From Treponema sp. UBA4377 (lineage in GTDB: Bacteria > Spirochaetota > Spirochaetia > Treponematales > Treponemataceae), in contig DGRX01000019.1 of the NCBI GenBank assembly GCA_002391235.1, forward strand, positions 38,968 through 102,967: a stretch of 64,000 bases of DNA, given 5' to 3'. The position numbers were made by a program, and so were the translations under genes. The notes beneath the pieces are model-generated. The model did no database searches. It had not been told where the DNA came from and saw only the letters and a list, made by a program, of their open reading frames with translations. Positions within the stretch are counted from its first letter, which is position 1. Each line of letters starts with the position of its first letter. This document shows positions 8,901 to 17,625 of this stretch, in pieces.

Positions 8901-9872
8901 ATGCAAAAGTCAAAGCCATTGAAATTCATAGACTTATTCGCTGGAATAGGCGGCTTTCATATCGCGCTTTCAAGTTTGGGGGGAGAAGCGGTTTTCGCAA
9001 GCGAATGGGATAAAGACGCGGCAACTGTTTATGAAAACAATTTCAAACTGAAGCCTGCCGGCGATATAACCAAAATATCCGAAAAATCAATACCAGACCA
9101 CGACATACTTTGCGCCGGATTTCCATGCCAAGCATTCTCAATCAGCGGCAAACAATTAGGTTTTGAAGACAGTCGAGGAACTTTGTTCTTTGATGTCGCC
9201 AGAATTGCAAAAGAAAAGCAGCCAAAAGTCATGTTTTTGGAAAATGTCAAAAACCTCGCAAGACATGACGGAGGAAAAACATTGGCAGTCATAAAGAAGA
9301 CCCTTGACGAAATCGGTTACGATGTTTATGACAAAGTTCTTGACGCTTCAAAATTTGGCGTTCCACAAAGCAGAAAAAGAATTTACATTGTTTGTTTTAG
9401 AAAAGACTTAAAAGTAAAAGGATTTACTTTCCCAAAAGAAGAAAAAGTAAAAAAACATGTCGTGGACATTTTATTGCCGGATTCTGAAACAAAGAAATAT
9501 GAAGTGCGAAGAAATGATGTTTTTATGAATGACACCATAAAAGAAGATTTTTCTGATGTACCACTAAGAATCGGCATTGTCAACAAAGGCGGCCAGGGAG
9601 AAAGAATTTACAGCCCGCTTGGAACGGCAATAACTTTGTCCGCTTATGGCGGCGGTGCGGGAGCGAAGACAGGCCTTTATATGGTGAATGGAAAAATAAG
9701 AAAATTGGCTCCAAGAGAATGCGCTCGCCTTGACGGCTTTCCGGAAAGCTTTAAGATTGCGGAAAAGGATAATATAGCTTACAAACAGTTCGGAAACTCT
9801 GTTGTAGTCGACGTTCTAAAAAAGATAATGAAAAGCGCTTTGGAAAAAGAAGAGGTTGCGGCAAAGCTATGA
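8901..9872 (+). CDS. DNA (cytosine-5) methyltransferase of a type II R-M system
   Basis: A 323-residue C5 methyltransferase. Motif I DLFAGIGGF binds AdoMet. Motif IV GFPCQAFS carries the catalytic cysteine (Cys76). Motif VI is ENV, motif VIII QSRKRIY and motif X YKQFGNSV. The target-recognition region between VIII and X is short, as in HhaI/HinP1I-like enzymes. I start at ATG 8901, preceded by GGGTGG, rather than the TTG at 8889. The gene overlaps the nuclease gene by 4 bp (ATGA). Base composition is clearly more AT-rich than the neighbouring operon, consistent with transfer. The GCGC specificity is inferred from the partner nuclease. Confidence 0.93.
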   Translation: MQKSKPLKFIDLFAGIGGFHIALSSLGGEAVFASEWDKDAATVYENNFKLKPAGDITKISEKSIPDHDILCAGFPCQAFSISGKQLGFEDSRGTLFFDVARIAKEKQPKVMFLENVKNLARHDGGKTLAVIKKTLDEIGYDVYDKVLDASKFGVPQSRKRIYIVCFRKDLKVKGFTFPKEEKVKKHVVDILLPDSETKKYEVRRNDVFMNDTIKEDFSDVPLRIGIVNKGGQGERIYSPLGTAITLSAYGGGAGAKTGLYMVNGKIRKLAPRECARLDGFPESFKIAEKDNIAYKQFGNSVVVDVLKKIMKSALEKEEVAAKL

Positions 9873-10615
9873 CGGGTTCTCAAATAGCGAAAGGCGGATT
9901 CAATAACGAGCAAGAAGTCGCAGATAAATTCAACAATTGGAAGAATGATGTTGACGCGCAAAAATGGCTTGAAATAATGATGTACAATCTTGATGAAATC
10001 GAATCTGTAAAGGCAGTGAAATTTGGCGGCCGGGGTTATAAATCAGATGTTTTCATCAGAATTGAAATCGCAAAAAAACTTCGAGAGAATGAACCCGAAC
10101 CTTTGGAAAACATTCAAGTAAAACTTGTTTCCGGCGATAAAGGCTTTAATCAAGTTGAAAAGAAGAAAGTTGAAGGCTATTTAAAACTATGGCATATCGA
10201 TTCTGAAATTGAACAATTGTTAAAACTTTATGATGGAGAGCTCCCGGCAAGAGAAGGAAGTCGCGATCCGAGACGAATGTTTGTTGATGAATTCTCTGCA
10301 GCAGAACAAGAAAAATTAAAAAACTTCTTTCAAAAAAACATCATAATGATTATAAGCGACATAATTAGAGGCCGAGGCCGTTTTGCAGCTGAATGGACTT
10401 TGGTTATAAACAAAAATGATGATTATAAATGGCGCCTAATGGCTGTAAACGAAGCAATTTCAATTTACGCAGGCGATTGCCAGGTAAAATTTACCGACAA
10501 AGGAAACATTCGACTTGGCAACATTACGCTTCAAAGAAAAGGCGGAGATAACGGCGCCGATTCCGCGAATATGCTTCAATTTAAAGCTGACCCTATGATG
10601 TTGTTCGGGATCTAA
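9869..10615 (+). CDS. HinP1I-like type II restriction endonuclease
   Basis: 248 residues, close to the length of HinP1I, which cuts G^CGC. From memory it shares long stretches with that enzyme: FNNEQEVADKFNNWK, NLDEIESVKAV, RGRGRFAAEWTLV and QRKGGDNGADSANMLQFK. The catalytic SD...QxK arrangement is present as S59-D60 and Q83-V84-K85. Its start overlaps the methyltransferase stop by 4 bp, the usual coupled R-M organisation. The specificity is a homology inference from recollection, not an alignment. Confidence 0.87.
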   Translation: MTGSQIAKGGFNNEQEVADKFNNWKNDVDAQKWLEIMMYNLDEIESVKAVKFGGRGYKSDVFIRIEIAKKLRENEPEPLENIQVKLVSGDKGFNQVEKKKVEGYLKLWHIDSEIEQLLKLYDGELPAREGSRDPRRMFVDEFSAAEQEKLKNFFQKNIIMIISDIIRGRGRFAAEWTLVINKNDDYKWRLMAVNEAISIYAGDCQVKFTDKGNIRLGNITLQRKGGDNGADSANMLQFKADPMMLFGI

Positions 10616-10666
10616 CCTTTTTCCTTCCTTTTCCACGCGCAAGGGGGTGTAGGGACGCGAAGCGTT

Positions 10667-10742
10667 GGCCGCTCGTGTTATTAAACGCAAGATATAAATA
10701 GTTAGTTCGAGCGGGGTTGCCGCGTCTTTCAGACGCTGCCGG
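10667..10742 (-). repeat. family 1 dispersed repeat, copy 2 (inverted)
   Basis: Read on the minus strand it repeats the order seen at 5599-5672 and 47141-47213. The GCGTCT..AGACGC hairpin comes first, then CCGCTCG, an AT-richer interior, and ACACGAGCGGCC. It sits between the HinP1I-like gene and the MFS transporter gene. The remainder of 10616-10863 holds no gene that I can support. Confidence 0.7.
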
Positions 10743-10846
10743 TTAATTATAGCGGACAATGAAGCGACAGCGGAATCCCGCAACACCCGGCCCGCCGCAA
10801 GGCGGGATGCGCCCATAAAAAAGCGCTAGCAAAATCACGCAAACTG

Positions 10847-10855
10847 TGATATAAT
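10847..10855 (+). promoter_or_regulatory. extended -10 promoter, 8 nt before an ATG
   Basis: TGATATAAT (TG-n-TATAAT) ends 8 nt before the transporter ATG. No AGGAGG-like site exists in the interval, so transcription would begin at or next to the start codon. This suggests a leaderless mRNA. Confidence 0.6.
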
Positions 10856-10863
10856 CTTCTATT

Positions 10864-12162
10864 ATGAGTTTACCTGAAAACAAATGGTTGCGCGGAGCCA
10901 TTCCCGCGCTGCTCTTGCACTGCTCCATCGGAACAGTTTACTGTTGGTCTGTTTTTAGCCAGGAAGTCGCCGCCTACATCGGCAGCCCCAAAAGCCACGT
11001 CGAGTGGGCCTTCTCTTTGGCGATTTTCTTCTTGGGAATGTCGGCCGCCTTTTTGGGCGACTTTGTAGAAAAGGACATTCACAAAAGCTCTTTGATCGCG
11101 ACGATTTTCTTTACAGTCGGAATGGTTGGAACGGGAGCCAGCATTTTGGCCAAGTCCCTGCCCGGCGTTTTGGTTTGCTACGGCGTGATTATGGGAATCG
11201 GTTTGGGAACCGGCTACCTTTCTCCCGTAAAAACCTTGATGCTTTGGTTCAAGGACAAAAAAGGCTTGGCGACAGGACTAGCCGTCGCGGGCTTTGGAGC
11301 GGCCAAGGCAATCGCCACTCCGATCATGCAGGCGATAGTCGCAAGGTGCGACGACAACCCGGCCTACATGTTCATGATTATGGGCGGCGTTTACTGCGTG
11401 ATGATGTTCATCGGCCACTTGCTTCTTAAAAAGCCGGCCGGCTGGGTGGAAGCCCACGAAAAGCAAACGATTGGCGAGTTCCTTAAAAAGTTCGGCTCAA
11501 ACTTCAAGACTTGCTTTTCAAACCGCGAGTTCCTTGGCATTTGGATTATGTTCTACATCAACATCGCTTGCGGCCTGGCTCTCATCTCGCAGGAAAAGCC
11601 GATCTTGCAAACGACAGGCCTTGGCTTTATGACAATCAGCGCGATCGGAACGGTAACGGCCATCGCCAACGCCGCCGGACGCTTGGGCTTTAGCGCGGCC
11701 GCCGACGGACTCAAGGACCGCAACACAATCTACAAGTGGATTTTCGCGCTTTCGATTTTGTTCACTGGAATCATCATCGCCACTCGCGGAATCATCAACG
11801 GAACGGAGCCTGTTCTTATGGCCTTGTGCATCGCGCTTCTTATCGTGGTCAACGCGGGCTACGGCGGCGGCTTTTCAAACGTTCCCACTTTGCTCAGCGA
11901 CCACTTTGGAATGAAGAGCATTTCTTCCGTCCACGGAATGTGCCTTAGCGCCTGGGCCATCGCCGGCTTGACCGGAAACCAAATGGCCAGTTGGATCGTC
12001 CGCCACACAGGCGAGTTCACAGAAAAAGTTTTGGCCGACGGCCGTGCCGTAAAGGTAAACCCTGTGGGCTACCAAAGCGTCCTTTACGTGACCGTCGCGC
12101 TTTACATCGTCGCGATGATTGTCTGCTGGACGATGGTTGGAAAGCCGAGAAAAACTGAGTAG
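10864..12162 (+). CDS. OFA-family major facilitator transporter
   Basis: 432 residues with about 12 hydrophobic helices. The N-terminal pattern LLLHCSIGTVYCWSVFSQEV and the glycine-rich helix GLGTGYLSPVKTLMLWF are typical of the oxalate/formate antiporter (OFA) subfamily, which moves small carboxylates across the inner membrane. The cytoplasmic loop after helix 4 (WFKDKKGLATGLAVAGFGA) also fits. The actual substrate is unknown. The gene appears monocistronic: its own promoter sits directly in front and an intrinsic terminator follows. Confidence 0.88.
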   Translation: MSLPENKWLRGAIPALLLHCSIGTVYCWSVFSQEVAAYIGSPKSHVEWAFSLAIFFLGMSAAFLGDFVEKDIHKSSLIATIFFTVGMVGTGASILAKSLPGVLVCYGVIMGIGLGTGYLSPVKTLMLWFKDKKGLATGLAVAGFGAAKAIATPIMQAIVARCDDNPAYMFMIMGGVYCVMMFIGHLLLKKPAGWVEAHEKQTIGEFLKKFGSNFKTCFSNREFLGIWIMFYINIACGLALISQEKPILQTTGLGFMTISAIGTVTAIANAAGRLGFSAAADGLKDRNTIYKWIFALSILFTGIIIATRGIINGTEPVLMALCIALLIVVNAGYGGGFSNVPTLLSDHFGMKSISSVHGMCLSAWAIAGLTGNQMASWIVRHTGEFTEKVLADGRAVKVNPVGYQSVLYVTVALYIVAMIVCWTMVGKPRKTE

Positions 12163-12202
12163 CCTCAGTTTTTCTTAACGAGTTTTATGGCAAACAAAAA
12201 GG

Positions 12203-12233
12203 GCCGCTCCGATTTGAGGAGCGGCTTTTTTTT
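12203..12233 (+). terminator. intrinsic terminator after the OFA transporter
   Basis: An 8-bp perfect stem, GCCGCTCC / GGAGCGGC, with a 7-nt loop is followed by eight T residues, 40 bp downstream of the transporter stop. Confidence 0.9.
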
Positions 12234-12299
12234 GAGCGGCGCGTCTTAGACATGCAAAAAATTCGCCCGACAAGAGCGCATCCTATTCTTGAACGCGGC

Positions 12300-13913
12300 T
12301 TACACAAATTCCATCCGTTCCGAATCAAAGAGGCCCAAGTCGGTAATCTTTAATTTTGGAATTACGGGCAACGCCAAAAACGAAAGGGTCATGTAAGGCG
12401 CGTTGAGCTTGCAGCCCATCATGCGCGCCCAATGGCAAAGATCCTCGTAGTCGCGCGCGACTTTTTTGCACAAGCGGCTTGCCATAAGGCCCGCGACGTC
12501 CAACTGGATGTCGTGGACGCGCGCGCGGTTGGCCACCGCAAGCCCGCCTTTGTTGCGAATGATTCTATTGATGCACTTGACTATGTACTTGTCTTCGGTT
12601 CCGACGCAAATTATGTTGTGCGAATCGTGCGCCACGCTGCTTGCAAGCGCTCCGGCCTTAAGGCCAAAGCCGTTGACAAAAGCGACGGCGGGCTTGGCGT
12701 CTGGATTGTAGCGGTTTACGCAAACCAACTTTAAAACGTCGGTCTTTGTGTTGGACTTTAAATAGCCGTCTTCCAAGCTGGCGTACATCAAGGCGCTTTC
12801 GGTAAAGACTTCCTTGTCGATGGCCTTTATCGTCCTTACTTGCGCGGTGTCGGAGCGGACGGCGATGTCGGCGGCGCTTATTTCCTTTCGGTTAAAGTTG
12901 TTAATTCTCTTGGCCTCAGCCGGCTTAAAGTAGGAACGGTTTCCGCACACAACGATTTGTCCGTTTACGACAACCTTTTCAATTTTCATTTTTTTTATGC
13001 CGCTGACAACGATAAAGTCCGCGCTGTCGCCTTCCTGCAAAAGGCCTACGTCAAGCTTGTAATGCTTGATCGGATTGTAGGTGGCCGCGCGCAAAACGTC
13101 AAAGGAATCGTAGCCCTCGGCGACAAGCTTTCTGACCAAGCTCCAAAAAAGGCCTTGCTCCAAGTCGTTGGGATGCAAGTCGTCACCGCAAAACATAAGC
13201 TTTTCAGGCGCCAGCTTAAAAAGCGGAGCGAGCGCCTTTAAATTCTTTGCGGCGGAGCCTTCGCGGATTTGAACGAACATTCCGCTTTTAATTTTTTCCA
13301 AGCCTTCCTCGTAGGAGGCGCTTTCGTGGTCGGTGGAAATGCCTGCCGCCGCGTATTTTTTTAAGGCCTCGCCGCTAAGCATCGGCGCGTGTCCGTCAAC
13401 GGGCTTTCCCAATTTTTTTGCGGCGGCGAGTTTTGCCAAAACCTCTTTGTCGCCGCCCAAGACGCCCGGAAAGTTCATCATTTCGCCAAGGCTTACAACC
13501 CGCTTGTTCTTTAAAAGGCGGGCGACGGTGGCGGCGTCCAAGACCGCGCCTGACGTTTCAAATTTCGTGGCCGGAACGCAAGACGGGACGGCAAAGTAAA
13601 TTTTCATCGGTGAGCGGGCCGCGTCCTTTAGCATAAAGTCAAAGCCCGCCGCGCCGCAAACGTTCGTTATTTCGTGGGGGTCGGCAACCGCCGCGATTAC
13701 GCCGCGCCTAAGCGATTCGTAGGCAAAGTACTGGGGCGTGACCATGCTGCTTTCTATGTGAACGTGGGAATTCACAAAGCCGGGCACAAGATATTTTCGC
13801 TCGGAAGTTTGGCAGCGCTCGATTTTTTTTATGCGGCCGTCTTCGACAAAAAGCTTTCCGCCGTAGACTTCCCGCTTTACTACATCAACGATTTTTCCTT
13901 CAAAAACTTTCAT
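12300..13913 (-). CDS. ade: adenine deaminase
   Basis: It converts adenine to hypoxanthine in purine salvage. The amidohydrolase metal motif is VPGFVNSHVHIESS, followed by AVADPHEI. DGHAPMLSG, TDHES and GDDLHPNDL are also visible. The C-terminal ade domain ends LSFLALPVIPKLKITDLGL. At 537 residues the length is normal. The start is 3 bp from the ppk stop, so it is the last gene of the glycosidase-ppx-ppk-ade operon. A 25-bp stretch at 12521-12545 is identical to non-coding DNA downstream of era. Confidence 0.95.
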   Translation of the reverse strand: MKVFEGKIVDVVKREVYGGKLFVEDGRIKKIERCQTSERKYLVPGFVNSHVHIESSMVTPQYFAYESLRRGVIAAVADPHEITNVCGAAGFDFMLKDAARSPMKIYFAVPSCVPATKFETSGAVLDAATVARLLKNKRVVSLGEMMNFPGVLGGDKEVLAKLAAAKKLGKPVDGHAPMLSGEALKKYAAAGISTDHESASYEEGLEKIKSGMFVQIREGSAAKNLKALAPLFKLAPEKLMFCGDDLHPNDLEQGLFWSLVRKLVAEGYDSFDVLRAATYNPIKHYKLDVGLLQEGDSADFIVVSGIKKMKIEKVVVNGQIVVCGNRSYFKPAEAKRINNFNRKEISAADIAVRSDTAQVRTIKAIDKEVFTESALMYASLEDGYLKSNTKTDVLKLVCVNRYNPDAKPAVAFVNGFGLKAGALASSVAHDSHNIICVGTEDKYIVKCINRIIRNKGGLAVANRARVHDIQLDVAGLMASRLCKKVARDYEDLCHWARMMGCKLNAPYMTLSFLALPVIPKLKITDLGLFDSERMEFV

Positions 13914-13916
13914 AAC

Positions 13917-16055
13917 TCACTTTCTGCGAACGGTGAACCGCGTCTTTGGCGCCTTGTTGCGCTCGGCCCGCGCTTTGTATTCGTTGTAAAGAATTTCCTG
14001 GGCGCGCTTTGCCGCCTCGCCCGCCTTGGGCTTAAGGGCAAGCCAAGAGCCGTCGCTTTGAAGCTCGTAAGAATTTATGTTTGACTCAAAGTAAACGTCA
14101 AGGACATGCTTTATTTCCTTGAACGCGGCGGCGTCCAAAATCGGGAACATCAATTCTATGCGGCGGTCGAGGTTGCGCGGCATCCAGTCGGCGCTGGCCA
14201 AATAAATTTCGGGCGAGGCTCCGTTCTGAAAATAAAATACGCGCGAATGCTCCAAGTAGCGGTCGACAATCGAAACGACGCGAATGTTTTCGCTCATTCC
14301 GGCGACGCCAGGAAGCAGCATGCAAATGCCGCGAACGTTAAGCATTATGCGAACGCCCGCCCGGTTGGCGCGGTACAAGGCCGCGATCACTTCCTCGTCG
14401 GCCAAGGAATTCATCTTGGCGATTATCAAGCCAGGCGTTTGCGGAGTCGAAAGCTCAATCTCGCGCTGAATCATCGAAAGCAGCTTGCTCTTTAAGTCTA
14501 CAGGCGCCATGCTAAGGTACTTCATCTTTTGCAAGGCCGAATAGCCTGTAACAATGTTAAAGAACTTTGTAGCGTCGTTGGCGATTTCGTGGTTGGCGGT
14601 AAAAAGCGAAAGGTCGGAATAAATTCGCGCGGTCCTTGGATTGTAGTTTCCGGTGGCCAGGTGGACATAGCGCTTAAAGGCGTCCTGCTCGCGGCGGATG
14701 ACCATCAATATTTTTGCGTGCACCTTAAGGTTTACCAAACCGTAGACGACCAAAACGCCGGCCTTCTCCAACTCCTCGGCCCAAGCGATGTTGCGCTCCT
14801 CGTCAAATCGCGCCTTAAGCTCCACCAAGACCGTCACCTGCTTTCCGTTTCGCGCCGCTTTTTCCAAGGCCGAAATTATCGGAGAGCCGCGGCCGGTCCT
14901 GTAAAGCGTCATCTTGATGGAAAGAACGTCCGGATCGTCCGCCGCGTCGTTCAAGAATTTCACGACCGGATTGTAGGACTCGTAGGGAACGTGCAAAATA
15001 ACGTCGCGGCGCTTTATCGCGTCCCAGTAAGGCTCGTCTTCCGGCAAAGCGGCGTTGGGAAAATTCTTCCATTTTTCGTTTCGCAAATGGTCGGTGTTTT
15101 CCGCCTCGCCGATTTCGCACAAAGTGGCCGCGTCAACCAGACCGTCAAAGGCGTAGATGTCGTCGGACTTAAGGCCCAGCTTTTGCGCCAAAAATTTTTG
15201 CAGCTCCGAGCTGGCCTTGTCGCAAACCATTCTGACGGCAAACGAAGACTGGCGCGCGACCAAGACTTCCTGCATCGCCTGCACAATGTCGTTGGCGTCC
15301 TCGTCAACCGCAAAGTCAGCGTCAAGCGCGACGTTGAACAAAAGCGACTTTGAAACTTCGTATCCGTCAAAAACCTGAGAGCCGTATTGCAAAAGCAAAT
15401 CGGCCACAGTCGTAAAGTCCTTGATTTCTTCCTTGCCGCCCGGAAGCCAAATCAAATTCGGTATCGCGTCGGGAATCTGAACAAGCGCCACAATCGGAGC
15501 GCCTGGACGCGCGGCGAATTCCTTGTTGGCGATTTTTATTCCGGCAATCGGCTTTAGCAAAAAGGCCGCGTGCCATTTAAGGTTGGCGATTTTGGGAAAC
15601 TCGTCGCTGTCGGTTCTAAGCGGCGTCAAAAGCGGAAGGATTTGCGCCTTGAAAATTTCCTGCGCGAATTCCTTTTGCGCGACGCTAAACTGCTTGGGCC
15701 GCTTGTAGACAAAGCCCTCTTTTGCCAAAGCCGGAATTATTTGCTTTTGCAGCGCGTCTTGCTGCGCCTGCATTACTTGGCGGGCCCGCGCCGAAATGTC
15801 CTTTAATTGCTGCTTGGGAGTGCGGCCCGAAATGTCTTTTCCGCCAGGCGCGTTTTTAAGAAGGCGCTTTACGCTGGCGACGCGCACTTGGAAGAACTCG
15901 TTAAAGTTGCTTGTGACGATAGAAAGAAAGGTCAACTGTTCCAAAAGAGGAATGTCGGTTCTCTTTCCCTCGCGCAAAACGCGGTCGTTGAATTCTATCC
16001 AAGAAAGCTCGCGGTTTAAGAAAATGTCTTTGCCTGTTGTTTTTGCTGCCGCCAT
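13917..16055 (-). CDS. ppk: polyphosphate kinase 1
   Basis: It reversibly polymerises the gamma-phosphate of ATP into polyphosphate. The N-terminal domain begins RELSWIEFNDRVLREG. The catalytic core contains LSIKMTLYRTG and LVELKARFDEERNIAWA, with the autophosphorylated histidine in NLKVHAKI and the second histidine in YVHLATGNYNPRTA. The 712-residue length is normal. It lies 10 bp downstream of ppx, so synthesis and degradation of polyphosphate are co-transcribed. The last ~20 residues are basic. Confidence 0.96.
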   Translation of the reverse strand: MAAAKTTGKDIFLNRELSWIEFNDRVLREGKRTDIPLLEQLTFLSIVTSNFNEFFQVRVASVKRLLKNAPGGKDISGRTPKQQLKDISARARQVMQAQQDALQKQIIPALAKEGFVYKRPKQFSVAQKEFAQEIFKAQILPLLTPLRTDSDEFPKIANLKWHAAFLLKPIAGIKIANKEFAARPGAPIVALVQIPDAIPNLIWLPGGKEEIKDFTTVADLLLQYGSQVFDGYEVSKSLLFNVALDADFAVDEDANDIVQAMQEVLVARQSSFAVRMVCDKASSELQKFLAQKLGLKSDDIYAFDGLVDAATLCEIGEAENTDHLRNEKWKNFPNAALPEDEPYWDAIKRRDVILHVPYESYNPVVKFLNDAADDPDVLSIKMTLYRTGRGSPIISALEKAARNGKQVTVLVELKARFDEERNIAWAEELEKAGVLVVYGLVNLKVHAKILMVIRREQDAFKRYVHLATGNYNPRTARIYSDLSLFTANHEIANDATKFFNIVTGYSALQKMKYLSMAPVDLKSKLLSMIQREIELSTPQTPGLIIAKMNSLADEEVIAALYRANRAGVRIMLNVRGICMLLPGVAGMSENIRVVSIVDRYLEHSRVFYFQNGASPEIYLASADWMPRNLDRRIELMFPILDAAAFKEIKHVLDVYFESNINSYELQSDGSWLALKPKAGEAAKRAQEILYNEYKARAERNKAPKTRFTVRRK

Positions 16056-16065
16056 TCCGTTCCTC

Positions 16066-17622
16066 CTAAGAAAGAATCACCTTGTAGCCAAAGACGCTTT
16101 CAAACATTCCGCCCTTTTCGCCCAGAGCCTGCCGCTCCAAAACCGTGTTGTGCCTGTTTCCTGTATGAACGACCAAGGAATCTTTTTGCTTGGTGATTTT
16201 TAGCTGCGTGAATTTTTGCGTGTGCGAACGGTCGATGGCGTCGGCGATGCGAATGATCGCCGTAAGCTTTAGAATCGTCATGCGGCTGGCGCGCGGAAGC
16301 ATTTGAAAATGGTCGTCGTCCTGCGGATTTGAATGGCCGCGATGGTATTTTGCGATTTGCGAAACGATCGTAATTTCGTTTTGGGTAAGGCCGAAAAATT
16401 CCGAGTTGCTTATGATGTAGGCCGAATGCTCGTGGTGGTTTTCCATGCGAATGAAAATTCCAATGTCGTGAAGCATCGCCGCCACTTCCAGCAACACTCG
16501 GGCGCGCTCGTCAAGCGCGATTTCGCTTTTTAGCGCGTCGAATATTTTTAGCGAAACGTCCGTAACGAATTGCGCGTGGCCTTCGTCGCCGTGGTACTTG
16601 CGCAAAAGGGTTGTGGCGCCGGCGGCGATCTGCTTGTAAAAATCGCGCTGCAAGTCTTCGTTTGGGGCTGCAAGCTTGTTGATAAGAGCGCCCTCGCGCA
16701 AGTTTGTTTCCGGCACGATGACGCTGGCCACGTTCGTTGTCTCGACGAACATTTTGTAAATCAAAAGGCCTATGCGCAATTGAGCCGCGTCCGAGTAAGC
16801 GATCTTAAAGCGCGCGACGCATTCTTCAATAGAATACTCTTGGATTTCGTCAACAAAGTCAATGAACTTTTGGCGCGGCATTTCCCACAAAAAGGTCGAA
16901 ACCGGATGCCCGACGTTAAGGGCCGCGACTTGCGCCTGCTTTCCGACGGCGACGACGCTCTTTAGCTTTAGCGAGCTGAATTCCTCGTTTAACAAATTCT
17001 TTGAGTTTAGGATGAACTGTTGGATAAAGCGCCGCGCCGTGTCGCTCTCTCCGCTTTGGCCGATTTGTCCCTCGACGCGAATCGTTCCCAAGCGAAAGGA
17101 GTGCGCGCTTACGATGCTTCCTTTTTTTAAAAGCATCATCTCGGACGAGCCGCCGCCGGCTTCCAAAATCATGTAGTCGTCGCCTTCTAGGCTGAACTTA
17201 GAGTCCTTGAAACATTCGCGCACGGCAAGGTACATCAAGCGGTTTTCCTCTACGCCGTCGATGACGCGGACGACAAAACCGGTGCGGATGAAAATCCTGT
17301 CGATGATTGAATCCTTGTCGCGGCTTTCGCGCAAGGCGGCGGTGGCGATGACGCTTGTGTCGCCGGCTTCGATTCCCCAGGACTTAAGCTGTTCCTTGTA
17401 GCGGCTTAGAATTTGAATGCATTGGCCGATAGTGCTTTGCTTGACAGAACCGCCGGTAAAGATGTCCATTCCCAAGTTGACCGGCATGTCGGAGCGGTCA
17501 AGCGTGTTCCAATGACCGCTCGGCAAAATTTCAACGACGCTAAGGCGAATTCCTGTGGAGGCGATTTCTATGATTGCTTCCGGCTTTACTTGCGGAACTT
17601 GCTTTTTTTGCCTTGCGCTCAT
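16066..17622 (-). CDS. ppx: exopolyphosphatase / pppGpp phosphohydrolase family protein with HD domain
   Basis: 518 residues. Residues ~12-310 are the Ppx/GppA actin-like phosphatase fold, with IEIASTGIRLSVVEI at the phosphate-1 loop and LEAGGGSSEMMLL at the second loop. Residues ~330-500 form an HD-type domain including MLHDIGIFI and KYHRGH, as in longer Ppx proteins. It hydrolyses polyphosphate and possibly pppGpp. The gap to ppk is 10 bp and the gap to the upstream glycosidase is 3 bp. Confidence 0.92.
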   Translation of the reverse strand: MSARQKKQVPQVKPEAIIEIASTGIRLSVVEILPSGHWNTLDRSDMPVNLGMDIFTGGSVKQSTIGQCIQILSRYKEQLKSWGIEAGDTSVIATAALRESRDKDSIIDRIFIRTGFVVRVIDGVEENRLMYLAVRECFKDSKFSLEGDDYMILEAGGGSSEMMLLKKGSIVSAHSFRLGTIRVEGQIGQSGESDTARRFIQQFILNSKNLLNEEFSSLKLKSVVAVGKQAQVAALNVGHPVSTFLWEMPRQKFIDFVDEIQEYSIEECVARFKIAYSDAAQLRIGLLIYKMFVETTNVASVIVPETNLREGALINKLAAPNEDLQRDFYKQIAAGATTLLRKYHGDEGHAQFVTDVSLKIFDALKSEIALDERARVLLEVAAMLHDIGIFIRMENHHEHSAYIISNSEFFGLTQNEITIVSQIAKYHRGHSNPQDDDHFQMLPRASRMTILKLTAIIRIADAIDRSHTQKFTQLKITKQKDSLVVHTGNRHNTVLERQALGEKGGMFESVFGYKVILS

Positions 17623-17625
17623 TTC

